DNA from: Saccharomyces uvarum
Taxonomy: Eukaryota > Ascomycota > Saccharomycetes > Saccharomycetales > Saccharomycetaceae
NCBI GenBank assembly: GCA_947243795.1
Contig: OX365931.1
Coordinates: 124,001 to 188,000 of the forward strand
Direction of reading: 5' to 3'
Length of the DNA stretch: 64,000 bases
Position 1 is the first letter of the stretch, and each line of letters opens with the position of its first letter. The position numbers and the translations under genes are program-made. This document shows, piece by piece, positions 39,887-49,513 of this stretch. The notes below the pieces were generated by a model. The model was not told the origin of the DNA. It saw only the letters and a list, made by a program, of their open reading frames with translations, and ran no database searches.

Positions 39887-40353
39887 GTAATTGGTAAAGT
39901 GACGGCGCTATACGCTGGTATAAACGCAGTCAAATCATCATCACTGCCATCATGAAGCAATGCGTAAACGATTGGCTTATTGCTGCCGATTTTCGCCTTA
40001 ACGCGTTTTCGCGTCTAGTGAAAAATTCCATCAGCCATGTTATGTTTAATTGAAAGAATGCATCAAGTTATAGAGTGAGATGTAACAGAAGAGCGTACCG
40101 AGCGAGCAGCAGCTCCAAGAATTCTATTGTAGGCCTTAGTAATTGCTTTCAACGATCTTGTATGGCGCAAAGTAAACGCTTAAAAGGCTCAAAGGTTCGT
40201 TAATCGCAAATAATAGTTGAACAATTCCGTCCGGGTGATAGAGAAAGGCTGTTTTATAAGACAAATAGGAGTTTGAAAGTACTAAGAGAAAGAGCCGTTC
40301 GTATGGAATACAAATTAGGAAGAGGAAGTCAAAGCTAAGAGGTATCAAAGATC
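39887..40353. promoter_or_regulatory. Divergent CDC9-ENT1 promoter
   Basis: A 467-bp divergent promoter with the MCB pair at 40001-40014 near CDC9. The ENT1 side shows no site I can name. Frames open here on the minus strand (40136-40348) lack coding bias. Confidence 0.5.
40001..40014. promoter_or_regulatory. MCB (MluI cell-cycle) boxes of CDC9
   Basis: ACGCGT at 40001-40006, plus TCGCGT at 40009-40014. MBF (Mbp1-Swi6) binds ACGCGT and gives G1/S transcription; CDC9 is a classic MCB-controlled gene. Confidence 0.75.
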
Positions 40354-41129
40354 ATGTCGAAGCAGCTTGTTAGGTCTGCAAAGAATCTGGTGAAGGGCTA
40401 CTCTTCTACCCAGGTGTTGGTGAGAAATGCCACGTCCAACAACAATAATCAGGTGTCCAAGGACTCGTTGATAGAACTGGCAGAAAAGTCCTATGATAGT
40501 GCAGATTTCTTCGAGATCATGGATATGTTGGACAAGAGGCTGAATGATAAGGGGAAGTACTGGAGACACATTGCGAAAGCGCTGACTGTGTTGGACTACC
40601 TGATCAGATTTGGTAGCGAAAACTGTGTTCTTTGGTGTAAAGAGAACTTGTACATCATCAAGACATTGAAGGAGTTCAGACACGATGATGATGAAGGCAC
40701 AGATCAGGGCCAAATCGTCAGGATCAAGGCCAAAGAATTGACGTCTTTGTTGTCCGACGAAGAGAGGCTAAACGAGGAAAGGAACATGAACATCAAGGGC
40801 AGGAACAGGGGAGGAAGAAGGAGAAGAGGAGCCAGCCGTAACGGCGAGGATGACGATGATTTGCAGAGAGCCATTGATGCTAGCAGAATGACTGCGGATG
40901 AAGATGAAAGAAGAAGAAAGCAGGATGATGACTACGAAACAGCTTTGCAATTGAGTAAAGAGGAAGAGGAGTTGAAAAGATTACAGGATTTACAAAGATT
41001 GCAAGCGCAACAACAACAGCAGCAACAACAACCCATGTACTACGATATCTTTGGCAATCCAATCACGCCCGAAGAATATGCTCAGTTCCAACTAGAACAA
41101 CAACAACAACAACAACAGCAACTACTACT

Positions 41130-41198
<69 letters not shown>

Positions 41199-41772
41199 GC
41201 AACCAATGTACTACGATATGTTCGGTAATCCTATCTCACCAGAAGAGCTAGCGCAGTTTCAACAAGAACAGCAACAACAACTATACCTGGCCTCTTTACA
41301 ACAGCAACAGGCTACGTCCAATAACCCATTTGCCAAGACCAACCAAGAAGCAAGTCCACAGAGACAAGATCAACCATCAATGAATGCGTCATCGATGCCG
41401 CAGCAACAGCAACAGCAACAGGAACCATTAACACAAACAAGGACAGGTAATCAGTCAATGACGGACAAATACAGTAAATTAAACGAGCTACTAGGCACAG
41501 GCACAGGCATTGACACATTTGGTAACTTCGGGGATACCCGTGTTCCTGCTCAACATACTAAGACGGGGACATTCATTAATTCCCAAGGTACAGGCTATAG
41601 GCAAGTTTCCAATGATCCAAAGCATAATCCGTTCTTAAACAGTCAATATACGGGTCTGCCAAGTACCAACGTTGTACCAACACAAACAGGCTACGGATTT
41701 GGGAACCAACAACAGCAACAATCTCAAACCAACAGCACAAATAGCCAAGGCTATGCTTTAATTGACCTTTGA
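40354..41772 (+). CDS. ENT1: Epsin Ent1, endocytic clathrin adaptor
   Basis: Endocytic adaptor that binds PtdIns(4,5)P2, ubiquitinated cargo, clathrin and EH-domain proteins. The protein has 472 residues. The N-terminal ENTH domain is about residues 1-145. Two ubiquitin-interacting motifs follow (DDDLQRAIDASR and YETALQLSKEE). A Gln-rich region contains a duplicated block, PMYYDIFGNPITPEEYAQFQ and PMYYDMFGNPISPEELAQFQ, separated by a glutamine-rich stretch that includes a run of 24 Gln. NPF motifs (NNPFAK and HNPFLN) and a C-terminal clathrin box ending LIDL are intact. It is longer than S. cerevisiae Ent1 (about 454) mainly through the Gln tracts. ENT2 is a paralogue elsewhere. Confidence 0.96.
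41095..41202 (+). repeat. CAA/CAG repeat in ENT1
   Basis: Nearly continuous CAA/CAG codons; the part 41131-41202 encodes 24 glutamines in a row and is separated from an earlier run by three CTA (Leu) codons. Confidence 0.95.
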
Positions 41773-42081
41773 AGTAGTTGTATCATTGCAAGCTCCCGTC
41801 CGCATTTCCAACCAGATGAGCATTGTTCACATCAGCATAATATATATGGACTAGTTAGTTTAGTTACTTCAATGCTACATTCTACGCAACTACGCAGTAT
41901 AAATATATATATATATAAATATATATATTTGTATAAGTAAGCACACATTGACTTAAAGAACTCTTCTGATATCCAGCGTAGTCCAGCCCGAACGGTAAAA
42001 CAAGGAAAACGGGCTTTCATTTGTTAGCCCCGTATGATGTTACTCCACGATTGTGCAAATGTAATTCGAAAAGAGCGCGAT
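41773..42081. other. Convergent ENT1-MHF2 gap
   Basis: AT-rich 3' flanks with (TA)n stretches at about 41900-41930. No gene-like frame recognised. Confidence 0.4.
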
Positions 42082-42327
42082 CTACATGTCCATTAGCAAT
42101 AGACCAACTATACGCTCTAGATCCAAATGCGATAATTCCAAGGGACCATCGCCATCGTGGGCTCCACTAGAATCTTTGTGAGATTGCAATGACCGCAACG
42201 CCGCCTCTTCAATGAAAATCTCCAAATATTTTTGGATCATCGGTATAACTTTATCATCGATTTTTATATTCTTGTCACCATTGTTCTGGCTTAAGATTTT
42301 TATGATTGCTTCTTTGGATAATATCAT
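42082..42327 (-). CDS. MHF2: Mhf2, histone-fold subunit of the MHF complex (CENP-X homologue)
   Basis: Small histone-fold protein that pairs with Mhf1 (CENP-S), acting with the Mph1 helicase in DNA repair and at kinetochores. From the ATG at 42327 the protein has 81 residues (MILSKEAIIKILSQN...), matching YDL160C-A. The frame continues 13 codons to an earlier ATG at 42366, but alignment with S. cerevisiae (MLSKEALIKIL) supports the shorter form. Helices of the fold are visible (VIPMIQKYLEIFIEEAALRSLQ and LDLERIVGLLLMDM). The linker between them (HKDSSGAHDGDGPL) is variable. Confidence 0.92.
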   Translation of the reverse strand: MILSKEAIIKILSQNNGDKNIKIDDKVIPMIQKYLEIFIEEAALRSLQSHKDSSGAHDGDGPLELSHLDLERIVGLLLMDM

Positions 42328-42602
42328 CTCATCCACACGTGCACGAATGGTTTCCCTTTTCTTCATGTATTGATCTGGGTTCCTACATCATTTTGGATAT
42401 ATAAATATTTTCCTGTTTTGACGCGAGGCAAGTTTATTGATTCCGCCTGAATCATCAATAGGCAAAGAAAACAATAGAAGAAGAAAAGAAGGTAGAAAAT
42501 AATAAATACATGTATCTTTTTAATTGATTAATTTATCTAAACTGTTTTGTTTATATATATTTATATACATATACATAGTATTCTTTCCTTGAGATTGCTC
42601 TC

Positions 42603-42636
<34 letters not shown>

Positions 42637-43148
42637 TTGTAAAAAAAAAACCCCAAAAAAGAAAAGAATATTCAAGGGAAATTTCATCTTGTCAGTTGAA
42701 ATGAGTAGTTTATTGTGAAAATGATGACAATAAAAATTAGCTAAAAAAGCGAGAGCGTCGATGAAACTGTGCAAGAGCATTTGAGCTCTTGATGTGGACG
42801 ATAATATTAGTTACAAATGAAACTGGGAAAAAGAATGAAGCGGTTTGAGATATTTTTTCATAAACAAAAAGAGGTAGTAGAGTGATAGTAATAAAAAGGC
42901 GTGCAAAATAACAGAAAAAAAGAGTTAGCACAGAGAGTAGAGAAAGAGAAAATAAAAGAAAAAATAGAAATGGACAATAAATTAAAATAACGACCGATTC
43001 CTTGTTCAGCGTTAAATCAATGGTAACAGTATGGTTACAGAATACAATAATTCACAATTAGCAGCTTAAAGAGAGAGAAAAAAAATAATAACGGACAACC
43101 AGAAAACAAGCTCCCTTTGCATGTTGTTTTCTTTTTTTTTCAGGCTTC
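42328..43148. other. DHH1 3' flank and MHF2 promoter with a 31-A tract
   Basis: An 821-bp gene-free gap between two minus-strand genes. It holds an uninterrupted run of 31 A (42604-42634; T on the transcribed sense strand), a second shorter run, and further A-rich DNA. DHH1 may have a long 3' untranslated region here. Small open frames (for example 42520-42780 minus) are driven by the T tract. Confidence 0.5.
42604..42634. repeat. Poly(A) tract of 31 bases
   Basis: Thirty-one consecutive A, followed after GGTTGT by ten more. Such tracts disfavour nucleosomes and slip easily in replication and sequencing, so the exact length may be uncertain. Confidence 0.9.
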
Positions 43149-44672
43149 TTAAAATTGGGGTTGTGGTTGTCCTGGTGGCATTGCCATGAAATGTTCCTGC
43201 TGTGGAGGGTACCCTTGCTGTTGAGGCATTTGTGGTGGAGGGTACGCTTGTTGTTGATGATGTTGTGGAGGAGGAACCATGAATTGTGGGTGATGTTGTT
43301 GCGGAGGAATAGCAAATTGTTGCTGAGGTGGTAATTGTTGCTGAGGTGTTGCTTGTTGATGGTAGCTTTGCTGCTCAATTGGAAATGGGACAGGAACAGT
43401 TTCATCATCTTCAGCCACGTACAGTGATTTATCGATTGTAGCTGGGATGGCGGCAATTTCGGTACCCAATTCTTGTTCAATCTTGTAAAGGTTAAAACGG
43501 TCATTCCAATTGATTAAATTAATTGCTAAACCTAAATGACCAAATCTACCTGACCTACCAATACGATGTAGGTAAGTTTCTGCTGTTTTAGGGAAATCAA
43601 AATTGATAACAACATTGACAGCTTGAATATCAATACCACGAGTCAATAAATCCGAACAAACCAAAGTACGAACCTTACCTTGACGAAACTCGTGGAAAAC
43701 TTTATTTCTTTCTTGTTGTTTCATCCTGGCATGGGAGTAATAACACGAATAACCTAAATCGGTGATCTTCTTAGCTAATAATTCTACACGGTTAGTAGAG
43801 TTACAGAAAATGATAGCTTGATTAATTTGTAGCTTGGAAAATAAAGTGTTTAAACAATGCAGTTTTTGTCTTTCTTCCACGAAGGCATAGTATTGAGTGA
43901 TACCCTTTAGAGTTAATTCTTCCATTAAATTAATTTCATAAGGTTTATGCAAATGCTTAACCATAAACTCCTTAACTGTCAATGGGAAAGTAGCACTAAA
44001 TAATAAAGATTGGTGAGTTGGTGGCAAAAAGGACAAGATTTGTTCAATTATTGTTTTGAAATCACGGGATAACATTTTGTCAGCTTCATCCATGATGAAC
44101 AAAGAGCAATCAGATAGATCTGCTACTTTTCTTGAGGCCAAATCCAACACTCTACCAGGAGTACCAACCAAAACATGAACTGTTTCATTCAGTCTTAAAA
44201 TATCATCTCTCAAATTGGTACCACCAGTGGTAACCATACATGAAATACCACAGTGCTTACCCAATGTACGGACGACTTGTGAAGTTTGTAGAGCTAATTC
44301 CCTTGTAGGAACCATGATCAATGCTTGGATTTTATTTAATTTTGGCTTGACTTTTTCTAATGTTGGAATGACAAATGCGGCGGTCTTGCCTGTACCATTC
44401 TTGGCTCTTGCCAATATGTCTCTACCGGTTATTGCTACAGGGATGGCCTCTTCTTGAATGGGAGATGGCTTTTCAAAACCGGCTTCAAAAATACCCATCA
44501 ACAGCTCTCTTTTCAAATAGAAATCTTCAAAAGTATTACCCTTTGTGTTCAAGACATCATCGGTCTGTGGTCTGGTATCCTTCTTGGGAATATTCAATGC
44601 AGTTTTCCAGTCCAGATCGAGGTCTGTATTACTGTTATTATTAGTGTTGAAGTTATTATTGGTGGAACTCAT
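43149..44672 (-). CDS. DHH1: Dhh1, DEAD-box decapping activator
   Basis: Cytoplasmic DEAD-box ATPase (DDX6 family) that promotes mRNA decapping and translation repression and forms P-bodies. The protein has 507 residues. Motifs in order: Q motif GFEKPSPIQ, Walker [28 protein letters not shown] (near residue 195), SAT, the family's [12 protein letters not shown], and [10 protein letters not shown]. After the helicase core (about residue 430) comes a tail rich in Gln, Pro and His, variable between yeasts. The length is close to S. cerevisiae (506). The N-terminus has Asn/Thr repeats before the core. Confidence 0.98.
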   Translation of the reverse strand: MSSTNNNFNTNNNSNTDLDLDWKTALNIPKKDTRPQTDDVLNTKGNTFEDFYLKRELLMGIFEAGFEKPSPIQEEAIPVAITGRDILARAKNGTGKTAAFVIPTLEKVKPKLNKIQALIMVPTRELALQTSQVVRTLGKHCGISCMVTTGGTNLRDDILRLNETVHVLVGTPGRVLDLASRKVADLSDCSLFIMDEADKMLSRDFKTIIEQILSFLPPTHQSLLFSATFPLTVKEFMVKHLHKPYEINLMEELTLKGITQYYAFVEERQKLHCLNTLFSKLQINQAIIFCNSTNRVELLAKKITDLGYSCYYSHARMKQQERNKVFHEFRQGKVRTLVCSDLLTRGIDIQAVNVVINFDFPKTAETYLHRIGRSGRFGHLGLAINLINWNDRFNLYKIEQELGTEIAAIPATIDKSLYVAEDDETVPVPFPIEQQSYHQQATPQQQLPPQQQFAIPPQQHHPQFMVPPPQHHQQQAYPPPQMPQQQGYPPQQEHFMAMPPGQPQPQF

Positions 44673-45204
44673 TATTGCTTTCGTATTCTGGGCCTGTGAT
44701 AATTTATTATGGTAATGGCAATGCAGTTATAAAGAAATTAAAAGGTTAAAAACGAAGATTTCTTGAGTCTATCTTTCTATTAGAAATAATATATGTGTAT
44801 ATTCGCTATTGTTGTTGTTTTGTTGTTCAATCCTTTACGACGAGAATATTGAGTTTGTTGTCTTAAAAAAATGTGGATGTAACAAAACTGAATACAATGA
44901 TGAAAAATAAATGTACAATCAGAAACTAAACACTTTTGTCGGTACTGTTTTTTCTTTGCAAAACATCAGTTCAAAAAGTGGCCACTCGTTTCAAAATTGT
45001 GTTGTCCTTTCTCTTGTGAAATTTTTTTTCCTCCCTTTTTCGAGTGACATCTTCGTTGTAAGTGATTCGCGGGGTAACAAGAATATTATATCATTATAGA
45101 CCATCTATTGGAATATAATAAGATCAAGATAGCAGATGATGTTGGCCCTGATAGGTAGAGGTCCTTAATTCAGATCGATTGTGCGTTGCGGTGTATCGGT
45201 GGTC
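44673..45204. promoter_or_regulatory. Divergent DHH1-STE7 promoter
   Basis: A 532-bp divergent promoter, with an optional small gene (next entry). No pheromone-response element matching TGAAACA exactly was found. Confidence 0.4.
44911..45099 (+). CDS. Possible small protein in the DHH1-STE7 gap (YDL159W-A position)
   Basis: An ATG-started frame of 62 codons begins MYNQKLNTFVGTVFSLQ and has a hydrophobic Phe/Leu segment in its middle (VKFFFLPF). S. cerevisiae has an annotated small protein of unknown function, YDL159W-A, between DHH1 and STE7 on this strand, but I do not remember its sequence, so correspondence is a guess from position. The composition (Phe, Ser, Asn) is also what T-rich DNA gives by chance. 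No function assigned. Confidence 0.25.
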   Translation: MYNQKLNTFVGTVFSLQNISSKSGHSFQNCVVLSLVKFFFLPFSSDIFVVSDSRGNKNIISL

Positions 45205-46779
45205 ATGTTTCAACGGAAAACTCTACAAAGACGGAATTTAAAGGGGCTTAATCTGAACCTACAGGCAGATTTGGCCAACAATGGCGAAATGCAGGAAAAG
45301 GCAGAGGCTCACCAAGGGCCCTCTCGAATAGAAGGCCAGTTGATGTCCAACATTAACGCGGTACAGAACAACAGTAATTTGTACTTGCGAAGAGGTTTAA
45401 AAAAAAAACTGACGCTGGATGCATCCATAAATGAACAGGCTGAACGGCAGCAAAACGCCGTGGTTATTCAGCAACCGCAAAATGAATCTGTGTTGGTCCT
45501 GGCATCCCTATCCCAATCGCCATGTGCATCTGCATCTTCTTCTTCTTTGTCCACGCCATGCATAATAGATGCGTACAGTAATAATTTTGGACTATCGCCA
45601 TCATCTACGAATTCTACCCCATCTACGATGCAAGGATTGTCAACCGTTGCCACACCTATTGAGAACGAGCATTCGATATTACTGCCGCCCTTGGAGGAAA
45701 GCCTATCGCCAACTACTGCGGATTTGAAGGATACGTTATCGGGAACCTCAAGTGATAATTATATTCAACTTCAGGATTTGGTTCAGTTGGGGAAAATTGG
45801 CGCTGGGAACTCAGGAACTGTAGTGAAGGCATTGCACGTTCCGGATTCCAAAATTGTGGCCAAGAAGACCATTCCTGTGGAACAGAACAATAGTACCATC
45901 ATCAACCAATTAGTCAGGGAGTTATCCATTGTCAAAAATGTTAAGCCTCACGAAAATATTATTACCTTCTATGGTGCATACTATAATCAGCATATAAACA
46001 ACGAAATTATCATATTGATGGAATATTCGGACTGTGGCTCTTTAGATAAAATATTATCCGTTTATAAAAGGTTTGTCCAAAGAGGAACAGTTTCGAGTAA
46101 AAAAACCTGGTTTAACGAACTTACTATATCAAAGATATCACATGGTGTGCTTAACGGGTTGGACCATTTGTACCGACAGTATAAGATCATTCACCGTGAT
46201 ATTAAACCTTCCAATGTTCTGATTAATAGTAAAGGACAAATCAAATTATGTGATTTTGGCGTTTCCAAAAAATTAGTAAATTCTATAGCTGATACGTTTG
46301 TTGGGACATCCACCTACATGTCGCCCGAGAGGATACAGGGGAATGTTTATTCCATTAAGGGAGACGTTTGGTCGTTGGGGTTGATGATCATCGAGTTGGT
46401 AACCGGGGAGTTCCCCTTAGGTGGGCATAACGACACGCCCGATGGTATACTAGATTTACTACAACGTATTGTTAATGAGCCTTCACCGAGGTTACCCAAG
46501 GATCGCGTTTTTTCGAAAGAACTGACAGATTTCGTCAATAGATGTTGTATCAAGAACGAAAGAGAGAGATCATCGATTAATGAATTGTTACACCACGACC
46601 TTATACTAAAGTATGCAACTGCATCCAAAGACGATAAATTTAGACACTGGTGTAAAAAAATTAAATCCAAGATAAAGGAGGATAAGAATATAAAGAGAGA
46701 AGCCTTAGAACGTGCTAAGCTGGAAAAGAGACAATGTGAAAAATCAACAAATTCGAACGCACCAAATACAAGCACATAG
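45205..46779 (+). CDS. STE7: Ste7, MAP kinase kinase of the mating pathway
   Basis: Dual-specificity kinase that phosphorylates Fus3 and Kss1, activated by Ste11 on the Ste5 scaffold. The protein has 524 residues. An N-terminal MAPK-docking motif RRNLKGLNLNL lies at residues 9-19, followed by a Ser/Thr-rich regulatory segment. The kinase domain has GAGNSGTV at 199-206, the ATP lysine near 220, HRDIKPSN from 330, DFG from 350, and activation-loop Ser360 and Thr364 (S359/T363 in S. cerevisiae). The start is the ATG at 45205; an in-frame GTG further upstream is not used. The N-terminal 190 residues diverge most. Confidence 0.97.
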   Translation: MFQRKTLQRRNLKGLNLNLQADLANNGEMQEKAEAHQGPSRIEGQLMSNINAVQNNSNLYLRRGLKKKLTLDASINEQAERQQNAVVIQQPQNESVLVLASLSQSPCASASSSSLSTPCIIDAYSNNFGLSPSSTNSTPSTMQGLSTVATPIENEHSILLPPLEESLSPTTADLKDTLSGTSSDNYIQLQDLVQLGKIGAGNSGTVVKALHVPDSKIVAKKTIPVEQNNSTIINQLVRELSIVKNVKPHENIITFYGAYYNQHINNEIIILMEYSDCGSLDKILSVYKRFVQRGTVSSKKTWFNELTISKISHGVLNGLDHLYRQYKIIHRDIKPSNVLINSKGQIKLCDFGVSKKLVNSIADTFVGTSTYMSPERIQGNVYSIKGDVWSLGLMIIELVTGEFPLGGHNDTPDGILDLLQRIVNEPSPRLPKDRVFSKELTDFVNRCCIKNERERSSINELLHHDLILKYATASKDDKFRHWCKKIKSKIKEDKNIKREALERAKLEKRQCEKSTNSNAPNTST

Positions 46780-46974
46780 AAACACATCAAGCTCTTCCTT
46801 TCGTTTCTTCTTGCTCCCTTCATACCTACATTTATGTATAGACTCTCCATATTATGTAAAGCAATAACCAATTCGTAATGAAATGTAACAATACCTTTAA
46901 ATGTATTCATAATAGTAGCATATTTATATACAAGAACAAATGCACGACCGGGAGCAGTTCTCCAAGCACACTAG

Positions 46975-47325
46975 CTAGTCCGTTCTTTCGCCGTTGGCTA
47001 GTTTCTTGTAATTCTTATATTCTTTATTTTTATGCCATAACCAACCTTCGGTACCTCGAACGAACCCAAAGGCTATCAAAAACCCACCAAAGCTACGTAA
47101 AGTTAGCTTCCACCATTGCGGGTTTCTCTTCTCAAACTCTGCCAGCGAAATGCCCTTCTTGGCATCTTTTTTACCATACTTGAATGGTTTCCCAGATGCC
47201 AAGTACGAACCAAACCCAACCGAAAACATGGTGCTCATGACCTGACAAGGAACACAGTCCATGGTCTCTTCCTTTTTTAGCTCCCTTTGTGGTGGAGGAT
47301 TAAACACTGCCAATATGTTACTCAT
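46975..47325 (-). CDS. YDL157C: Small mitochondrial protein YDL157C with a CxxC motif
   Basis: The protein has 116 residues from the ATG at 47325 (MSNILAVFNPPPQ), aligning with YDL157C (118 residues), whose product is found in mitochondria; the 20-codon upstream extension is not conserved. It has MDCVPCQVMST followed by a hydrophobic glycine-rich segment (MFSVGFGSYLASG), and a second hydrophobic stretch (LRSFGGFLIAFGFVRG). This looks like a small two-helix membrane protein with a cysteine pair, reminiscent of the DMAC1/DUF4536 small-protein family; that link is only suggestive. It is convergent with STE7. Confidence 0.9.
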   Translation of the reverse strand: MSNILAVFNPPPQRELKKEETMDCVPCQVMSTMFSVGFGSYLASGKPFKYGKKDAKKGISLAEFEKRNPQWWKLTLRSFGGFLIAFGFVRGTEGWLWHKNKEYKNYKKLANGERTD

Positions 47326-47661
47326 TGTTGTTCGCCTCTTGTGACTTGCCTGCTTAAGGGGTCTTTCTCTATTGTTCGCACACAATGACTATCTTCATTT
47401 TATACGCTCGTACCTTTTTCAGAGGCACATGGTTGATTTTTCAACCGGGGCGAGGGCCCACTTTACGCGTATTTTTGTTAATTTTCAGGTTTTTTAAGAT
47501 TTCTCACTATAATAACGCCAAAACAGGTAAAGACATATTTGAGTAATTCTCAAAAGGGAAGTAGCCAAACTGACACATTCGCATTTGCTATTCAATAATA
47601 AACACATATAGTCAATCAGTTTTAATACTTCAAAAAGAAGGAACAGGCTCCTCAGTCAAGA
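47326..47661. promoter_or_regulatory. Divergent YDL157C-CMR1 promoter with an MCB box
   Basis: A 336-bp divergent promoter. ACGCGT at 47465-47470 is an exact MCB site, 192 bp upstream of CMR1, a gene reported to follow DNA-replication genes in expression. Confidence 0.6.
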
Positions 47662-49230
47662 ATGCCTGAGTTAACGGAATTCCAAAGAAAGCGTCAAGAG
47701 AACATTAAAAGGAATAATGATTTACTGAAGAAACTTCATCTTTCAGGGGTGGCATCTCAAATCAAACATGAGGCCGGGGTGGTCGACAAAGCTAAGGCAC
47801 CCGCCAAAAAGAAGCAAAAGACAACTAGTGCCAGGGCGAAAAAGTCTGCTAGTCCTATTTTACCTACCAGAAGATCCAGAAGACTGAGGGGAGAGGCTGC
47901 AGATAATACCAAAGGGATACCTAACGTGAACGATAACCAATTGATTAAGATGGGCTCTCCTGATGGTCAGGACAAGGATTTCATCGACGAAATGAAGGAA
48001 AAACCGGTAATTGGAGATGTAAAATTAAGTGATTTAATAAAGGATGAAGACGAGGATGCCCTTTTGGAGAAATTCAAGAGATTTAACAACAACAGCTTTT
48101 CATCTGGTGATTTTTTTGAAGAAATAAAAAAGAGGCAAGGGGATGTCGTAGGCATGGACGATTTCGATTTGGATTTATATGACGTTTTTCAACCTAATGA
48201 GATTAAGGTCACCTACGAAAGGATCTCTGCCACATATTTCCATCCTGCCGTGGAAAAGAAGCTGATCATTGCAGGTGACACTAGCGGAACTGTCGGCTTT
48301 TGGAACGTCAGAGATGAACCCCTGGGTGATAGCGAAGACGATCGAATGGAGGAACCCGATATCACCAGGGTGAAACTGTTCACGAAGAACGTTGGTCGTA
48401 TTGATTGCTTCCCAACAAATACATCAAAGGTTCTACTGACCTCGTATGATGGGAGTATCAGGTCTGTTCACTTGAACAACTTAAAAAGCGAAGAGGTGCT
48501 AACTTTACAAAATGAATATGACGACCCACTAGGGATCAGCGATTGCCAGTTTAGCTACGAGAACCCGCATGTTCTGTTCCTTACTACACTGGGTGGTGAA
48601 TTCACCACTTTTGACACAAGAGCAAAAAAATCAGAGTACAAACTGCGGAGATTGGCCGACAAGAAGATCGGGTCTATGGCCATAAACCCTCTGAGGCCCT
48701 ACGAGATTGCCACTGGGTCTCTCGACAGGACTCTCAAGATCTGGGACACGAGGAACCTCGTGGAGAAGCCGGAGTGGTCCCAATACGAAGACCACCCCAG
48801 CCACGAAATCGTTTCTACCTACGACTCGCGGTTAAGCGTCTCTGCGGTGTCGTACTCCCCGACAGACGGGACCTTGGTATGCAACGGATATGACGACACT
48901 GTCCGTCTGTTCGACGTCAAAAGCAGCGATAGCCTCACCGCAGACCTGCAGCCCAAATTGACAATCCAGCACAACTGCCAAACGGGGAGATGGACCAGCA
49001 TCCTTAAGGCAAGGTTCAAGCCGAACAAGAATGTGTTTGCCATCGCCAACATGAAGCGCGCCATCGACATTTACAACAGTGATGGCCAGCAATTGGCCCA
49101 CTTGCCCACAGCCACTGTGCCTGCCGTGGTCAGTTGGCACCCACTGCAGAACTGGATTGCCGGCGGTAACTCCAGTGGCAAGATCTTCCTCTTCACCGAT
49201 GACTCTCAAACCATAAAGCAGGAACAATAA
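47662..49230 (+). CDS. CMR1: Cmr1, WD40 DNA-damage-associated protein
   Basis: Nuclear WD40 protein that binds DNA and associates with intranuclear quality-control sites under replication stress; matches YDL156W. The protein has 522 residues, as in S. cerevisiae. The N-terminal 190 residues are basic and disordered ([20 protein letters not shown], then RRSRRLRG). The WD40 propeller starts near residue 190 ([20 protein letters not shown]) and runs to the end, with repeat ends such as [15 protein letters not shown] and VRLFDVKSS. Codon use becomes more GC-rich in the last 600 bases than in the first half, a within-gene shift worth noting but not evidence of transfer. Confidence 0.95.
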   Translation: MPELTEFQRKRQENIKRNNDLLKKLHLSGVASQIKHEAGVVDKAKAPAKKKQKTTSARAKKSASPILPTRRSRRLRGEAADNTKGIPNVNDNQLIKMGSPDGQDKDFIDEMKEKPVIGDVKLSDLIKDEDEDALLEKFKRFNNNSFSSGDFFEEIKKRQGDVVGMDDFDLDLYDVFQPNEIKVTYERISATYFHPAVEKKLIIAGDTSGTVGFWNVRDEPLGDSEDDRMEEPDITRVKLFTKNVGRIDCFPTNTSKVLLTSYDGSIRSVHLNNLKSEEVLTLQNEYDDPLGISDCQFSYENPHVLFLTTLGGEFTTFDTRAKKSEYKLRRLADKKIGSMAINPLRPYEIATGSLDRTLKIWDTRNLVEKPEWSQYEDHPSHEIVSTYDSRLSVSAVSYSPTDGTLVCNGYDDTVRLFDVKSSDSLTADLQPKLTIQHNCQTGRWTSILKARFKPNKNVFAIANMKRAIDIYNSDGQQLAHLPTATVPAVVSWHPLQNWIAGGNSSGKIFLFTDDSQTIKQEQ

Positions 49231-49513
49231 ACACGAAACCTCCATTACCCGCAGATATGCATTTTTTCGCATTTTCCTTAGAACGAGCGGAAAAACAAAG
49301 AAACAAAACAAAAGAAAACAAAAATATCGAAATGCAAGAAACAAGGACACATAAAACCATTTTTTGATCTGGTCGAAAGAAAAGGACCAAATATTTTTGC
49401 TGCTTGCTTAGGGGAAAAAGAAAGAAAAATTGCATAGAGGAGACTGTTTATTATCACTGTCACTCGTTTTTTTACATCCTATTATTTTGCCTTTTGATCA
49501 TTGCTTACCATAG

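Noticed and set aside
39501-39890. 129-codon frame antisense to CDC9
   Set aside because: Overlaps the conserved ligase N-terminus; position of the dubious ORF YDL163W. No independent coding evidence.
40030-40045. Candidate replication origin (near-match to the ARS consensus, TGTTATGTTTA)
   Set aside because: One mismatch at a conserved position; such near-matches are frequent in AT-rich DNA and give no support alone.
46347-46910. 187-codon frame antisense to STE7
   Set aside because: Shadow of the conserved kinase domain; position of dubious YDL158C.
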